From: Colwellia chukchiensis
GTDB lineage: Bacteria; Pseudomonadota; Gammaproteobacteria; Enterobacterales; Alteromonadaceae
Direction of reading: 5' to 3'
Length of the DNA: 64,000 nt
NCBI RefSeq assembly: GCF_002104455.1
Contig: NZ_NBOC01000001.1
Coordinates: 310,001-374,000 of the forward strand
Shown here: one piece after another, positions 25,994 through 36,039 of the stretch
Layout of the letters: every line of letters begins with the position of its first letter
How positions within the stretch are numbered: the first letter of the stretch is position 1
The notes under the pieces: model-generated
What the model was told of the DNA's origin: nothing
The model's database searches: none
Seen by the model: the letters and a program-made list of their open reading frames with translations, nothing else
Translations under genes and position numbers: made by a program

Positions 25994-28789
25994 TTAATAT
26001 TTTCTTTGATATTTTTTTAATAAAACTTCACTGTCATGATGATAGCTAAATTGGTTTTTCATGGCGGCTAATTGTGCTTTATTTTCATAACTGACTAAGG
26101 CTAAACAATCATGGGCTTTTTCTGGGCTAAAGTGTTGCTCGATAAATGCGATGACCTCATCAATACTCAGGCCCTCTATGGTGTTGATCAACTCTTGTTT
26201 TTGCGTAAAAGATGTATCTTGATTACAAATAGCCGCCCAGTAACGTTGGCTTTTAATACGCAAATTTGTGTCTTTTTCTTGTAGTTGCCCCGACAAGCCT
26301 GCTTGTAAATGTTGCCAGTGCTCGTTAGGCAAATTAAGTACATATTGTTTAGCCTCTGCAATAAAGGCAGTCATTGCTTGCTTTAAGGTGCCAGCGTCAG
26401 TATGGGGAGATTGAATATAAAATGCGATACCAGGGTAGCGATTAATGGGGATGAAACCGACCCCAACCAAGTAGCCATATTGCTTTTCGGTGCGCATTTG
26501 TTGGAAAAAAATTGGTGAAAGTAACTGATTCACTATCATGGTGAGGGCTACAGTGCGTAAGTCTTTGCTTGGCATTGGGTAATAGAGAATCGCAGCATGA
26601 TCATGAGCAGGTAGCTCAATAGCAATGGTTAATGTGCCTTTTCCTTGGGTATCAAGTGAGGGGATTTTTACTTGATTGGTTGTTGACATTCTGCCGTTAA
26701 ATACTTGTTTAACGGTGGCAACAATATCGTCAGCAGCAGGTTTTGTCCAATTGCCATGTATAAGCATATCAAGCGATACATTGTTGAACATGCGGGCAAT
26801 AAAGTTAGTGAACTGTTGTAGATCAACTTGTTCCAGTGCCTGTATTAAACTTTCACTACTTGGGCTCATGGGTTGCATAGTTGCACTAATATGGGCAAAA
26901 AGCTGCGATATTGACTTACTGTTTTTCGCATTGTGCCAATGATTAAGCAGCTGCTGCTTAAATAAAGCAAACTTTTGCAGGCTACATTTTGTGTTCATTA
27001 GGCTGGCGAGCAATAGCGGTAATAATTGCGCTTGCTTAGTGCTGATACCTGATAGTTTTAGTGTTAAGCCGCTTTGATGTGCATATAGGTGATAATGAAT
27101 GCCGGCTAATTCGGCATCGTAATGCTGTTCGATAACCGCATCACTATAGATATCGGTAAACAAACGTGTCATGGCAATTGTAGTGACGCTTGCTATCACG
27201 GCTGGCGCCTCAATCGATAAATAAATGTAGCCTTTTGGGGTGTTAAAGCTGATATCGTTTTTAAACCATGCAGTAAAACCGTTATGTTGACTAATTTTTT
27301 CAGGAGCTGATAGCGGCGTATTGGTATCTTGGTTATCAGCCATTAGTTCGGGTTGTGCAACAATATAGGGGTTTTTCTTTGGTAAGGTGAGCTCGGTTAA
27401 TTTACCGGGGTTTTGCCATTGCTTAATTTGCTCAGTATCAATATCGATAACAGAATAAGGCACCTGATACCATTTACTGGTATGGCTATGGGATTGAGTC
27501 TGTGGATCTTGATTAATAACAATAATACGGACATTGCTGGCCACTAGGTAGCTCAGTAAGTAATCGATGGTGTCTTGTTCTAGCCCGAGCATAATATAGT
27601 CACCAAAAATGTAATCTTGCTCTGGGTAGTGTTGCATATTGATGACAAGCTGGCAGGCAGAGTCAAGTGCTGATAGCTTTTCTTGGTAAGTAAATGAAAG
27701 CTCAGCTAAGGCTTTTTTCTCATTATAATATTGCTCATTGATAGGAGAGTTTTTCAGTAGCCTTAAATAGCTAAATACGATAGTGACAATGTCGGTAATA
27801 TGCTGTTGACCTTCGGGTGACAGCGAAATGTTAATATTAAAGTCTTTAAAATTAGAGCCATTAATACCTGAGCCTGCAGTTAAAGCAAAAGCCCACTGTT
27901 TGCTTTTTAGCAGTGACAAGATACTACCAGGGCCTTCATGGCCAATAAGGTACGCCAAAATTGACTCAGGTTTTTGCTGGTATAAGTGATCTATACTGGG
28001 CATGGCAAAGCTAATGATTAACTGAGGGTCATTTTTTACTGACTGTACCGAAATCCATTTTTGCTGATGTTCTGCATGGTATAAGGGTTGGTTAATTTGT
28101 GCTTTTTCAATACCGTTTGATTGAACCTCTGCAAAATGTAATGTGGCTAAGCGGGCTAGTTCAGATAATGACTGTGGTCCCTCAAGCACTAAAGTCATAA
28201 AATGTGCTTGATAATGTGTTTGAAAGAATTGGCAAACCTCACTTCGTAAGTTATAGCCGGCTTTATCGGCTAGCGTTTCACTGCTGCCAACGGAAAACTT
28301 AGCAAAAGGGTGTGCCTGATTAATGGTTTCTTTATGAACATCATATAGACGTCGAATGTCATCTTTAAGTTTTAGCTTAAATTCGGCGTCAATATTTTTA
28401 CGCTCTTTGTTGACAAACTCTTCTGATAGCAGAGGTGCGGTGAAAAACTCACCAAAGCGCGCCAGTGCCTTGCCAAAGTGTTGCGAAGCTATATCAAAGA
28501 AAAAGCAGGTGTGCTCTGTGGCAGTCCAAGCGTTGTTACTACCGCCATGCTCACTGATAAACTTTTGATATTCGCTACCATCGGGGTAGTTTTCAGAGCC
28601 AAGAAATAGCATATGCTCTAAAAAGTGTGCTAGGCCTTGCCTGTGTATAGGATCATCAAAATGACCAACATTTACCGCTAGCGCGGCGGCTGATTTATTT
28701 GATTCAGCATTATGCACTAGCAATATTCTTAATCCATTTGCTAGCGTAAGTGTTTGATATTGCTTAGGGTCATTTGGGCTTTTTTTCAC
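25994..28789 (-). CDS. M16 family (insulinase/pitrilysin-like) metalloprotease
   Basis: The 931-residue protein has the inverted zinc motif HFLEH at residues 55-59 and the downstream glutamate in ERKNIDAEF, followed by the inactive C-terminal M16 domains. Length and single-chain layout are those of pitrilysin/insulysin enzymes, which degrade peptides of up to a few kDa. The start is GTG with GGAAG ahead. Unlike E. coli PtrA, no signal peptide is seen (the chain begins MKKSPNDPKQY), so it may be cytoplasmic. It is divergent from sixA and not obviously in an operon. Confidence 0.88.
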   Translation of the reverse strand: MKKSPNDPKQYQTLTLANGLRILLVHNAESNKSAAALAVNVGHFDDPIHRQGLAHFLEHMLFLGSENYPDGSEYQKFISEHGGSNNAWTATEHTCFFFDIASQHFGKALARFGEFFTAPLLSEEFVNKERKNIDAEFKLKLKDDIRRLYDVHKETINQAHPFAKFSVGSSETLADKAGYNLRSEVCQFFQTHYQAHFMTLVLEGPQSLSELARLATLHFAEVQSNGIEKAQINQPLYHAEHQQKWISVQSVKNDPQLIISFAMPSIDHLYQQKPESILAYLIGHEGPGSILSLLKSKQWAFALTAGSGINGSNFKDFNINISLSPEGQQHITDIVTIVFSYLRLLKNSPINEQYYNEKKALAELSFTYQEKLSALDSACQLVINMQHYPEQDYIFGDYIMLGLEQDTIDYLLSYLVASNVRIIVINQDPQTQSHSHTSKWYQVPYSVIDIDTEQIKQWQNPGKLTELTLPKKNPYIVAQPELMADNQDTNTPLSAPEKISQHNGFTAWFKNDISFNTPKGYIYLSIEAPAVIASVTTIAMTRLFTDIYSDAVIEQHYDAELAGIHYHLYAHQSGLTLKLSGISTKQAQLLPLLLASLMNTKCSLQKFALFKQQLLNHWHNAKNSKSISQLFAHISATMQPMSPSSESLIQALEQVDLQQFTNFIARMFNNVSLDMLIHGNWTKPAADDIVATVKQVFNGRMSTTNQVKIPSLDTQGKGTLTIAIELPAHDHAAILYYPMPSKDLRTVALTMIVNQLLSPIFFQQMRTEKQYGYLVGVGFIPINRYPGIAFYIQSPHTDAGTLKQAMTAFIAEAKQYVLNLPNEHWQHLQAGLSGQLQEKDTNLRIKSQRYWAAICNQDTSFTQKQELINTIEGLSIDEVIAFIEQHFSPEKAHDCLALVSYENKAQLAAMKNQFSYHHDSEVLLKKYQRKY

Positions 28790-28986
28790 TGTCGCTTCCG
28801 CAAAATGTAACCAATCACAAGCAAGCGCTATGATTGGCGTATAATTTTTATTATCATGTTAAATTACCTTAAGGAATAAGGTGAGTCCAATTTAATCTTA
28901 GTCGCTACTATTAAAATATCTCAATTCCTTTACTATAGCCGCAATTTTTAAGATTTATAATTAAACCCGTGGTATTTAAGGTATTT

Positions 28987-29472
28987 ATGCAAATATTTGT
29001 TATGCGTCATGGTCAAGCGCAAATCGCTGCTGCTACTGACGCGCAAAGAGCATTAACGGCAAAAGGCGTTAATGAAGCTATTGCGACAGGTCGATGGTTA
29101 TCAAAAAATGCAGCACAATTTGATTGTGTTTTTGTTAGTCCGTATTTGCGCGCTCAACAAACAGCCGATGCTGTGATCAGTGAGCTTAGCGGGGTAGGAG
29201 AGCGACAATCGTTAAGCATAATTACCCCAGATGATAGTGCGCAAGCTGTGCATGATTATCTTGATGGTGTTTTTGCCGAGCAGTCGTATCAGCGTATCTT
29301 AATTGTCTCGCATATGCCGTTAGTTAGTTATTTAGTCGCGCAGTTAACCAGTGATAATACCATGCCGATTTTTGCCACGGCCGCTGTTGCCCAGATAGAT
29401 TATAATCTGCAATCTATGCAAGGGACGTTCGTTGGTTTAGTGTCTCCAGAAACGATAAGCACTAATGGCTAA
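28987..29472 (+). CDS. sixA: Phosphohistidine phosphatase SixA
   Basis: The product removes phosphate from histidine-phosphotransfer domains; in E. coli it acts on ArcB and on the nitrogen PTS. I place the start at the ATG 28987 (161 residues, as in E. coli) with AAGG ahead, not at the GTG six codons upstream. The RHG triad (Arg7-His8-Gly9 in FVMRHGQA) and a second histidine in VSHMPLV are the phosphatase core of the histidine phosphatase family. It is convergent with smrB with only 28 bases between the stops. Confidence 0.9.
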   Translation: MQIFVMRHGQAQIAAATDAQRALTAKGVNEAIATGRWLSKNAAQFDCVFVSPYLRAQQTADAVISELSGVGERQSLSIITPDDSAQAVHDYLDGVFAEQSYQRILIVSHMPLVSYLVAQLTSDNTMPIFATAAVAQIDYNLQSMQGTFVGLVSPETISTNG

Positions 29473-29500
29473 GCTAGTGTTTATCACTGCTAATTAGGTG

Positions 29501-30043
29501 CTAGTCTAGGTTAAACTTATCTTTTAGTTCTACTAATACCAGTAAGGCCCCGTTACCGCCCCATTCTAGAGGTGCTTGGTGAAAAGCCATAACATCAGGG
29601 TGTTGCACTAACCAGTGCGGGACTTTGTTTTTCAGTACGCGACTCCCTAAACCATGCACGATACAAACACATTGTGCATGTTCTTTTTCGCAGGCGGCAA
29701 GTAGGGCGGCAATTTCACGTTTTGATTGCTGTTGATCTAAGCCGTGTAAATCTAAAATTAAGTCTGGGCGATAATAGCCTCGGCGCAAGTTTTTTGCCGC
29801 ATAACTGTCAACCCCTTCACGAACATATTGGGTTGGACCTTGGTGATTTAAATTGGGCTCAAACTCATCGGAAAAGTGAAACTCAGCCAAAGCTTTTTTA
29901 TCTTTTTGTTTGCTGAACTGTGTTTTCTGCTTGCCGGTTCTTTTTGCCGGGTGTACCCTGTCCTGCACCAAAGGCTTTACCTTACCAATGGCGTCTTTAA
30001 ATAACTTTTTTTCGGCTGCGTTCAGTGCGTCTTTAAACTTCAT
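29501..30043 (-). CDS. smrB: Endonuclease SmrB, ribosome rescue factor
   Basis: The 180-residue protein has a basic N-terminal extension, the Smr motif DLHGL at residues 98-102 and IVHGLGSR near 130, as in the SmrB/YfcN family. SmrB cleaves mRNA between collided ribosomes to start rescue. It is divergent from prmB with 62 bases between starts. The pairing of smrB with prmB is common in gammaproteobacteria and supports both calls. Confidence 0.9.
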   Translation of the reverse strand: MKFKDALNAAEKKLFKDAIGKVKPLVQDRVHPAKRTGKQKTQFSKQKDKKALAEFHFSDEFEPNLNHQGPTQYVREGVDSYAAKNLRRGYYRPDLILDLHGLDQQQSKREIAALLAACEKEHAQCVCIVHGLGSRVLKNKVPHWLVQHPDVMAFHQAPLEWGGNGALLVLVELKDKFNLD

Positions 30044-30105
30044 TGGCGCAGTCTAAAAACATCGACCGGCAATAACAAGCAAAAGTGTAATAAAAAATCA
30101 AAACT

Positions 30106-31056
30106 ATGAACGAAAATAAGCCAGAACAGAGCGCAGCAATAATCGATTTTTCCGAGGTGAGTGAGCAATTACATACGGTTGCCGATTATGTACGCTTTGG
30201 TGCCAGCCAATTTAACCAAGCAGAGTTGTATTTTGGTCATGGCATCAGTGATGCTTGGCATGAAGCCCTAACCTTAGTCATGCACCAACTTGCCTTACCA
30301 CAAACTATGGTTGCTGAGTTGATGCAGTGCCGATTAACCTCAAGCGAGCGTTTAGCGATTTTACACTTGTTTCAACGGCGCATTAATGAAGGCATCCCAG
30401 CGGCTTATTTAACTAATCAAGCTATGTTTTGTGGTTTACCTTTTTATGTTGATGAACGTGTTTTAGTGCCTCGTTCGCCAATAGGAGAGTTAATTGATAA
30501 ACGATTTGATGGCTTAATTACTAATACACCTAAACGTATTTTAGATTTATGTACCGGCAGTGGTTGTATTGCCATAGCCTGTGCGGTTGCTTTCCCTGAT
30601 GCGGAAGTGGATGCTGTTGACCTATCTATTGATGCCCTTAATGTTGCGCAAATAAATATTGAAGGCCACGATTTATCGGCACAAGTTATTCCAATTCAAT
30701 CTGATGTTTTTTCTGGGGTGGCAGGGCAGCGTTATGATTTAATAGTAACTAACCCCCCTTATGTTGATCAAGAAGATGTTGACGCACTACCGCAAGAGTA
30801 TTTGCATGAGCCTGAAATGGGGTTAGGCAGTGGCGTTGACGGTTTAGATATTGTAAGACAAATATTAGCGCAGGCGGCGGATCATCTGAATGATGATGGC
30901 GTGCTGATTTGTGAGGTGGGTAACTCACAAGTGCATTTAAGTGCAGCCTTTGCCAATGTGCCATTTCAGTGGTTAACATTTGAGTACGGCGGTCATGGCG
31001 TGTTTCGCTTAACGAAAGCGCAATTAGTAAAGCATCAACAAGATTTCATGCAATAA
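30106..31056 (+). CDS. prmB: Ribosomal protein L3 N5-glutamine methyltransferase
   Basis: The product methylates a glutamine of ribosomal protein L3 with S-adenosylmethionine. The 316-residue protein has a helical N-terminal domain, the SAM-binding LDLCTGSGCIAIA and the catalytic NPPY (VTNPPYVDQ), which binds the target amide. The HemK/PrmC relatives share these motifs, but the N-terminal domain, length and position ahead of aroC are those of PrmB. aroC follows after 67 bases on the same strand and could be co-transcribed. Confidence 0.93.
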   Translation: MNENKPEQSAAIIDFSEVSEQLHTVADYVRFGASQFNQAELYFGHGISDAWHEALTLVMHQLALPQTMVAELMQCRLTSSERLAILHLFQRRINEGIPAAYLTNQAMFCGLPFYVDERVLVPRSPIGELIDKRFDGLITNTPKRILDLCTGSGCIAIACAVAFPDAEVDAVDLSIDALNVAQINIEGHDLSAQVIPIQSDVFSGVAGQRYDLIVTNPPYVDQEDVDALPQEYLHEPEMGLGSGVDGLDIVRQILAQAADHLNDDGVLICEVGNSQVHLSAAFANVPFQWLTFEYGGHGVFRLTKAQLVKHQQDFMQ

Positions 31057-31123
31057 AATAATCTGCAACAATATTATTTTATTGCCGATATAAAACACTA
31101 TTTTTTACGGGTATAGATTTATT

Positions 31124-32215
31124 ATGTCAGGCAATACTTTTGGTAAATTATTTACCGTTACCTCATTTGGCGAAAGCCATGGTTTAGGGTTAGGGGCTAT
31201 TATTGATGGTTGCCCACCGGGCATGGCGCTTAGTGAAGCAGACTTGCAGCTTGACTTAGACCGACGCCGACCAGGAAAATCTCGCTTTACCACAGCGCGT
31301 CGAGAAGCTGATCAAGTGAAAATCATGTCCGGAGTTTTTGAAGGTAAAACCACTGGCACTCCCATTGGTTTGCTGATTGAAAATACCGACCAACGCTCAC
31401 AAGACTATGGCGATATTGCCAAAACCTTCCGCCCAGGGCATGCCGATTATACCTATTGGCAAAAGTACGGCATTCGCGACTATCGTGGTGGCGGCCGCTC
31501 GTCTGCGCGTGAGACCGCAATGCGGGTTGCGGCAGGGGCAATTGCGAAAAAATACTTGAAAGAAAAGTTTGGAATCACAATTCAAGCCTGTGTTAGCCAA
31601 ATTGGCGCCGTGAGCGCTGAAACATTTGATTGGGATATTGTTGAAGATAATCCATTCTTCTTCCCTGATGCGAATAAGCTTGATCAGTTAGATGAGTTGT
31701 TACGTGGCATTATGCGCGAAAAAGACTCGGTTGGTGCAAAGTTAATGGTGGTGGCGAATAATGTACCTGTGGGGTTAGGTGAACCAATCTTTGACCGTTT
31801 AGATGCTGATATTGCCCATGCGTTGATGGGCATTAATGCAGTAAAAGCAGTAGAAATTGGTGATGGCTTTGGCGTTGTGGATCAAAAAGGCTCTGAGCAC
31901 AGAGATGAACTCACGCCAAACGGTTTTGCCTCGAATCATGCTGGTGGTGTTTTAGGGGGCATCTCATCAGGGCAAGCTATTGTAGCTTCTATTGCCCTCA
32001 AGCCAACATCGAGTATTGGCGTTAGTGGTAAAACAGTTGACCTGCAAGGCCAGACCGCTGATATCGTGACTAAGGGGCGTCATGATCCTTGCGTTGGTAT
32101 TCGTGCAGTGCCTATTGCCGAAGCTATGTTAGCGTTAACTTTAATGGACCATTATTTAAGGCATCGTGCGCAAAATATGGATGTTACTTGCCAAACACCT
32201 GACATTGAGCGCTAA
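31124..32215 (+). CDS. aroC: Chorismate synthase
   Basis: The product converts 5-enolpyruvylshikimate 3-phosphate to chorismate, the last shared step of aromatic amino acid synthesis, using reduced FMN. The 363-residue protein shows the three family signatures: [18 protein letters not shown] near the N-terminus, a central [19 protein letters not shown] block, and [17 protein letters not shown] near the C-terminus. Length is typical. It is followed by a hairpin that also faces convergent lipA. Confidence 0.96.
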   Translation: MSGNTFGKLFTVTSFGESHGLGLGAIIDGCPPGMALSEADLQLDLDRRRPGKSRFTTARREADQVKIMSGVFEGKTTGTPIGLLIENTDQRSQDYGDIAKTFRPGHADYTYWQKYGIRDYRGGGRSSARETAMRVAAGAIAKKYLKEKFGITIQACVSQIGAVSAETFDWDIVEDNPFFFPDANKLDQLDELLRGIMREKDSVGAKLMVVANNVPVGLGEPIFDRLDADIAHALMGINAVKAVEIGDGFGVVDQKGSEHRDELTPNGFASNHAGGVLGGISSGQAIVASIALKPTSSIGVSGKTVDLQGQTADIVTKGRHDPCVGIRAVPIAEAMLALTLMDHYLRHRAQNMDVTCQTPDIER

Positions 32216-32323
32216 GACAAGCTAGCTAAAGTGCGCTTTATTGCATTGGAGTAGAATTCGGCGCACAGCAAAGCTCATTATCTTGTCTTATGTTAAATGA
32301 CAGCCGAGCCTGTTAGGGAACAA

Positions 32324-32356
32324 AAAAAAGCTAGCCGGCTTCCGACTAGCTTTTTT
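32324..32356. terminator. Bidirectional terminator between aroC and lipA
   Basis: AAAAAAGCTAG (32324-32334) pairs with CTAGCTTTTTT (32346-32356), with two further G-C pairs inside and flanking A and T tracts. It lies between convergent genes and can serve both. Confidence 0.85.
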
Positions 32357-32435
32357 ATTAGCAGTTCAGCGTTAGCAAGTATTATGGCCCTTGTAATCAT
32401 AGCCACATTAACTGACGCGAATTATTGCTGGTGCT

Positions 32436-33404
32436 TTATTTGACTTCTTCACCCGCGGCTTGTTTATCGGCATGGTAACTTGAGCGTACCAATGGCCCAC
32501 AAGCGGCATGTTCAAAGCCCATTTTGTCAGCTTCGCGTTTGAACATGTCAAAGTCGTCTGGGTGCACATAGCGCTCTACTGGTAAGTGGTGTTTACTCGG
32601 CTGTAAATATTGACCAATAGTAAGCATAGTCACGCCATGAGCGCGTAAATCGCGCATAACCTGTAGAATTTCTTCGTTAGTTTCGCCTAAGCCAACCATT
32701 AAGCCTGATTTAGTCGGCACGTTTGGATTCGCTTCGCCAAACTTTTTCAATAAATCTAACGACCATTGGTAATTAGCCCCCGGACGAGCTTTGGTGTATA
32801 AGCGCGGAGCAGTTTCAAGGTTATGGTTAAAAACGTGTGGTGGGTTGGCGTTTAAAATCTCTAACGCGCGATCCATACGGCCGCGAAAATCGGGTACTAA
32901 GATTTCCACTTTAGTGTGTGGCGAATGCTCAGCGATTTCAGTAATACAGTCGGCAAACTGCTGTGCACCACCGTCGCGCAAATCGTCACGATCAACCGAC
33001 GTGATCACTACGTATTTAAGCTTCATATCTTTTAGCGTTAAGGCTAATTTGCGCGGCTCGTCTTTGTCGGCCGCTAATGGTCGGCCATGACCCACATCGC
33101 AAAACGGACAACGACGGGTACAAATATCACCTAAGATCATAAAGGTTGCGGTACCGTGATTGAAACATTCTGATAAATTAGGACAAGACGCTTCTTCACA
33201 CACTGAGTGCAAGTCATGTTTACGCAAGGCGGCTTTGATACTGTCAATACGCTCAGAACTTTTCGGCAACTTAATGCGCAGCCAATTAGGTTTTCTTAGC
33301 ATGGTTTCGCGCTCAGACGTGACCACTTTGATAGGAATATGCGCCATTTTTTCAGCGTCACGAAGTTTAGTGCCTGGGGTAATGCGTGATGATTTAGTGG
33401 TCAT
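32436..33404 (-). CDS. lipA: Lipoyl synthase
   Basis: The product inserts two sulfur atoms into octanoyl groups bound to lipoyl domains, with radical SAM chemistry. The 322-residue protein has the auxiliary cluster cysteines ([12 protein letters not shown]) and the radical SAM motif CTRRCPFC, plus the conserved RSSYHAD near the C-terminus. It overlaps lipB by 11 bases, so the two steps of lipoate assembly are coupled. Confidence 0.96.
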   Translation of the reverse strand: MTTKSSRITPGTKLRDAEKMAHIPIKVVTSERETMLRKPNWLRIKLPKSSERIDSIKAALRKHDLHSVCEEASCPNLSECFNHGTATFMILGDICTRRCPFCDVGHGRPLAADKDEPRKLALTLKDMKLKYVVITSVDRDDLRDGGAQQFADCITEIAEHSPHTKVEILVPDFRGRMDRALEILNANPPHVFNHNLETAPRLYTKARPGANYQWSLDLLKKFGEANPNVPTKSGLMVGLGETNEEILQVMRDLRAHGVTMLTIGQYLQPSKHHLPVERYVHPDDFDMFKREADKMGFEHAACGPLVRSSYHADKQAAGEEVK

Positions 33405-34053
33405 GTAATGTGTCCAATCCCGTTTGATAAGATAAATGCTCGGCGTTTAATAATTCACTGAGGTGTTTGATCAGTGAGTCACCAGCTTGACTAACACTGG
33501 CTGGGCCGTGTAAGTCGATTGTTTGCACCATTTCTAAACCTTGATATCCGCAAGGATTAATGCGCTGAAATGGTGATAAGTCCATATTGACGTTTAAGGC
33601 TAAGCCATGAAATGAGCAGCCTTTGCGCACGCGCAAGCCTAATGAGGCAATTTTTTTATTATCCACATAAACCCCAGGTGCATCAGGTTTTGCACTAGCG
33701 GTTATGCCAAAGTCGGCTAGCGCAGCTACGATACCATTTTCAATTAAGGTCACCAGGGCTCTGACGCCCATTTTTCTGCGCCGCAAATTAATCATAAAGT
33801 AAATTACTTGCTGACCTGGACCGTGATAGGTGACTTGTCCACCACGGTCTACTTTTACAACCGGAATATCGCCCGGCATCAGTAGGTGCTCATCTTTACC
33901 CGCTTGGCCTTGGGTAAATACCGGCGGGTGCTCAACTAGCCATAGCTCGTCCGCGGTATGTTCATTGCGATTATCGGTGAAATTTTGCATAGCATGCCAA
34001 ACTTCGACATAGTCGAGGTTATTTAGCTGCCGAATAATCAATGTGTTTTTCAA
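33394..34053 (-). CDS. lipB: Octanoyltransferase
   Basis: The product moves octanoyl from acyl carrier protein to lipoyl domains of dehydrogenase complexes, giving LipA its substrate. The 219-residue protein has [30 protein letters not shown] and the catalytic Cys in NPCGY. The predicted start is TTG with AGAG ahead; the next in-frame TTG is four codons downstream, so the exact start is not certain. It lies 70 bases after the DUF493 gene. Confidence 0.94.
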   Translation of the reverse strand: MKNTLIIRQLNNLDYVEVWHAMQNFTDNRNEHTADELWLVEHPPVFTQGQAGKDEHLLMPGDIPVVKVDRGGQVTYHGPGQQVIYFMINLRRRKMGVRALVTLIENGIVAALADFGITASAKPDAPGVYVDNKKIASLGLRVRKGCSFHGLALNVNMDLSPFQRINPCGYQGLEMVQTIDLHGPASVSQAGDSLIKHLSELLNAEHLSYQTGLDTLHDH

Positions 34054-34123
34054 TATAAATCTCTTTAAATTCGCCTCGAGTGTATTATATCCAAATAATA
34101 ACTAGAATACACCGAGCGAGTTA

Positions 34124-34387
34124 TTAAAGTACGTAGCGTACTTGTTCGATGGCATTTAGGGTTTTATATATTTTTTCAATATGTTCTTTGCTGGTTACCG
34201 TGACCGCCACAGATACAGAGTGATAGTTTCCTTTCGAGCTGGGTTTAATGGTCGGTGCATAGTCACCTGGGGTATGCTTTTGTAGCTCAGCTACCACTAA
34301 ATCGGGTAGTTCATCACAAGCAATGCCCATCACTTTAAAATTTAAAACCGTTGGAAAATCCAATAATTCATCAAACTTAGTTTTCAT
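34124..34387 (-). CDS. DUF493 (YbeD) family protein
   Basis: The 87-residue protein has the YbeD/DUF493 layout: [17 protein letters not shown] at the N-terminus, a [12 protein letters not shown] strand and an ACT-like ferredoxin fold. It is widely found between dacA and lipB, as here. A regulatory, ligand- or protein-binding role is assumed in the family; it is not established. Confidence 0.9.
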   Translation of the reverse strand: MKTKFDELLDFPTVLNFKVMGIACDELPDLVVAELQKHTPGDYAPTIKPSSKGNYHSVSVAVTVTSKEHIEKIYKTLNAIEQVRYVL

Positions 34388-34598
34388 TTATATTCTCTTT
34401 ATTGATTTAATCGCCAGTAAACCCTGCTACATATTCGCGATTAATCTGTGTGGCAGGAAAAATTGGCGATATTTTAACACCATTTGCTAGTAATGTGATC
34501 AGTTGGCGTTAATTTGCTGGCTTTTATTGGCTATAAATGCGGGATGGATTATTTAATATCAATGTTTACTGAATAATTTATTTTTAAGGCGGAGAAAA

Positions 34599-34626
34599 AA
34601 CAAACTCAGCCTTGGCTGAGTTTGTT
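34599..34626 (-). terminator. Rho-independent terminator of dacA
   Basis: AACAAACTCAGCC (34599-34611) pairs perfectly with GGCTGAGTTTGTT (34614-34626) across a 2-base gap. On the minus strand it is followed by a run of T (34593-34598), just after the dacA stop. Confidence 0.92.
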
Positions 34627-34650
34627 GAAATCGTTAGTTAAATTGCTAGC

Positions 34651-35838
34651 TTAGTTGCTAAATTGCAGCTTTATGTAATCAAGCAATTTGTTAAATAGGC
34701 TACCTTCATTTACCGCTTGCAGCGTGACGAGTGGGTATTGGGCAATATCTTCACCATTTAATTGTAAAAATAATTTGCCAACTACTTCGCCTTTTTGCAA
34801 AGGAGCGGTTAGTTGCTTATCTAGTTCGAAGTTTGCTTGTAAATTTTTGCGTTGCCCACGCGGGATGGTAATGGGGGTATCAACCATAATGCCTAAGTCA
34901 ATTTCTTTACGATCTCCCATCCAAACCCGATCGCTAACAAATTTTTCGCCAGCTTTATATGGGGTGTAAGTTTCAAAAAAGCGAAAGCCGTAATTAAGTA
35001 ATTTTTTGCTTTCAACTTTACGTTCGCGTTCACTGTTAGTTCCCATCACAACGGCCACTAAGCGCATATCACCCTTTGTCGCCGATGTAACTAAGCTATA
35101 ACCTGCTTGTGAAGTATGACCGGTTTTTAAACCATCGACGTTCATACTTTTATCCCACAATAAGCTATTGCGATTGTACTGCTTAATATTGTTGTAGGTA
35201 AAAGATTTTTGTTTATAAAGCTCGTACTCGTTAGGCACATCGCGAATTAAGGCGATTGCAAGTGTTGCCATATCACGAGCAGTAGTTTTGTGCTCTTTAC
35301 TGTCTAAACCATGGCTATTCTCAAAAAAGCTACTGTACATACCTAGTTGCTCTGCATGGGCATTCATCATCTGGGCGAAGGCGTCTTCACTACCAGCAAT
35401 ATGCTCAGCCATAGCAACACAGGCATCGTTACCCGAGGCAACAATAATGCCTTGATTCAGTTGCTCAACCGACACTTCAGTGCCGACTTCAATAAACATT
35501 TTTGATGAATCAGGGAAGTTTTTGGCCCAGGCTTTTTCACTAATTTTGACTAAATCGTCATTTTTGATATTACCATTAACCAACTCTTTACCTATGATGT
35601 AGCTGGTCATCATCTTTGTTAAGCTCGCCGGTGCGAGTAAAATATCGGCATTGCCTTCGGCGATCACCTTTCCAGTGTTGTAATCGACTAAAATATGACC
35701 TTTGGCATTGACTTCAGGTGCTGAGGGGATAATCGTTTGAGCGTCAGCAAGCGAACAAACGCTTAATAATATTGAGCCTAAAAGTGTCGCAAGTTTTTTA
35801 GATTTTTTCGGCAGTCGGGTAACCTTAATTTGGGGCAT
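34651..35838 (-). CDS. dacA: D-alanyl-D-alanine carboxypeptidase (PBP5/6 type)
   Basis: The product trims the terminal D-alanine from peptidoglycan stem peptides in the periplasm. I choose the ATG at 35838 (395 residues) with AGGA ahead, not a TTG six codons upstream. Signal peptide at about 12-33, then SxxK as Ser72-Lys75 (PASLTKM), an SGN motif (SGNDAC) and KTG (KTGHTSQ). The C-terminal part ends in an amphipathic anchor typical of PBP5. The neighbouring DUF493, lipB and lipA genes follow the usual order. Confidence 0.93.
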   Translation of the reverse strand: MPQIKVTRLPKKSKKLATLLGSILLSVCSLADAQTIIPSAPEVNAKGHILVDYNTGKVIAEGNADILLAPASLTKMMTSYIIGKELVNGNIKNDDLVKISEKAWAKNFPDSSKMFIEVGTEVSVEQLNQGIIVASGNDACVAMAEHIAGSEDAFAQMMNAHAEQLGMYSSFFENSHGLDSKEHKTTARDMATLAIALIRDVPNEYELYKQKSFTYNNIKQYNRNSLLWDKSMNVDGLKTGHTSQAGYSLVTSATKGDMRLVAVVMGTNSERERKVESKKLLNYGFRFFETYTPYKAGEKFVSDRVWMGDRKEIDLGIMVDTPITIPRGQRKNLQANFELDKQLTAPLQKGEVVGKLFLQLNGEDIAQYPLVTLQAVNEGSLFNKLLDYIKLQFSN

Positions 35839-36039
35839 AATTGTCCTACAGCGCAATTGTTAAATGGGAATTATAAAAATGCCAACTAGTATAACATTTT
35901 TGTTTTCGATTGCTATTGGCCATCAATTTTGTCGTGAGTATCGGCCATTAACCGTTTTTGTTGCAGACGATAATAGCAAGATCTCATGATATTGATAGCG
36001 CTCAGGCTATTCTAGTGCGCTTTCTTTACCTATCGAAAA

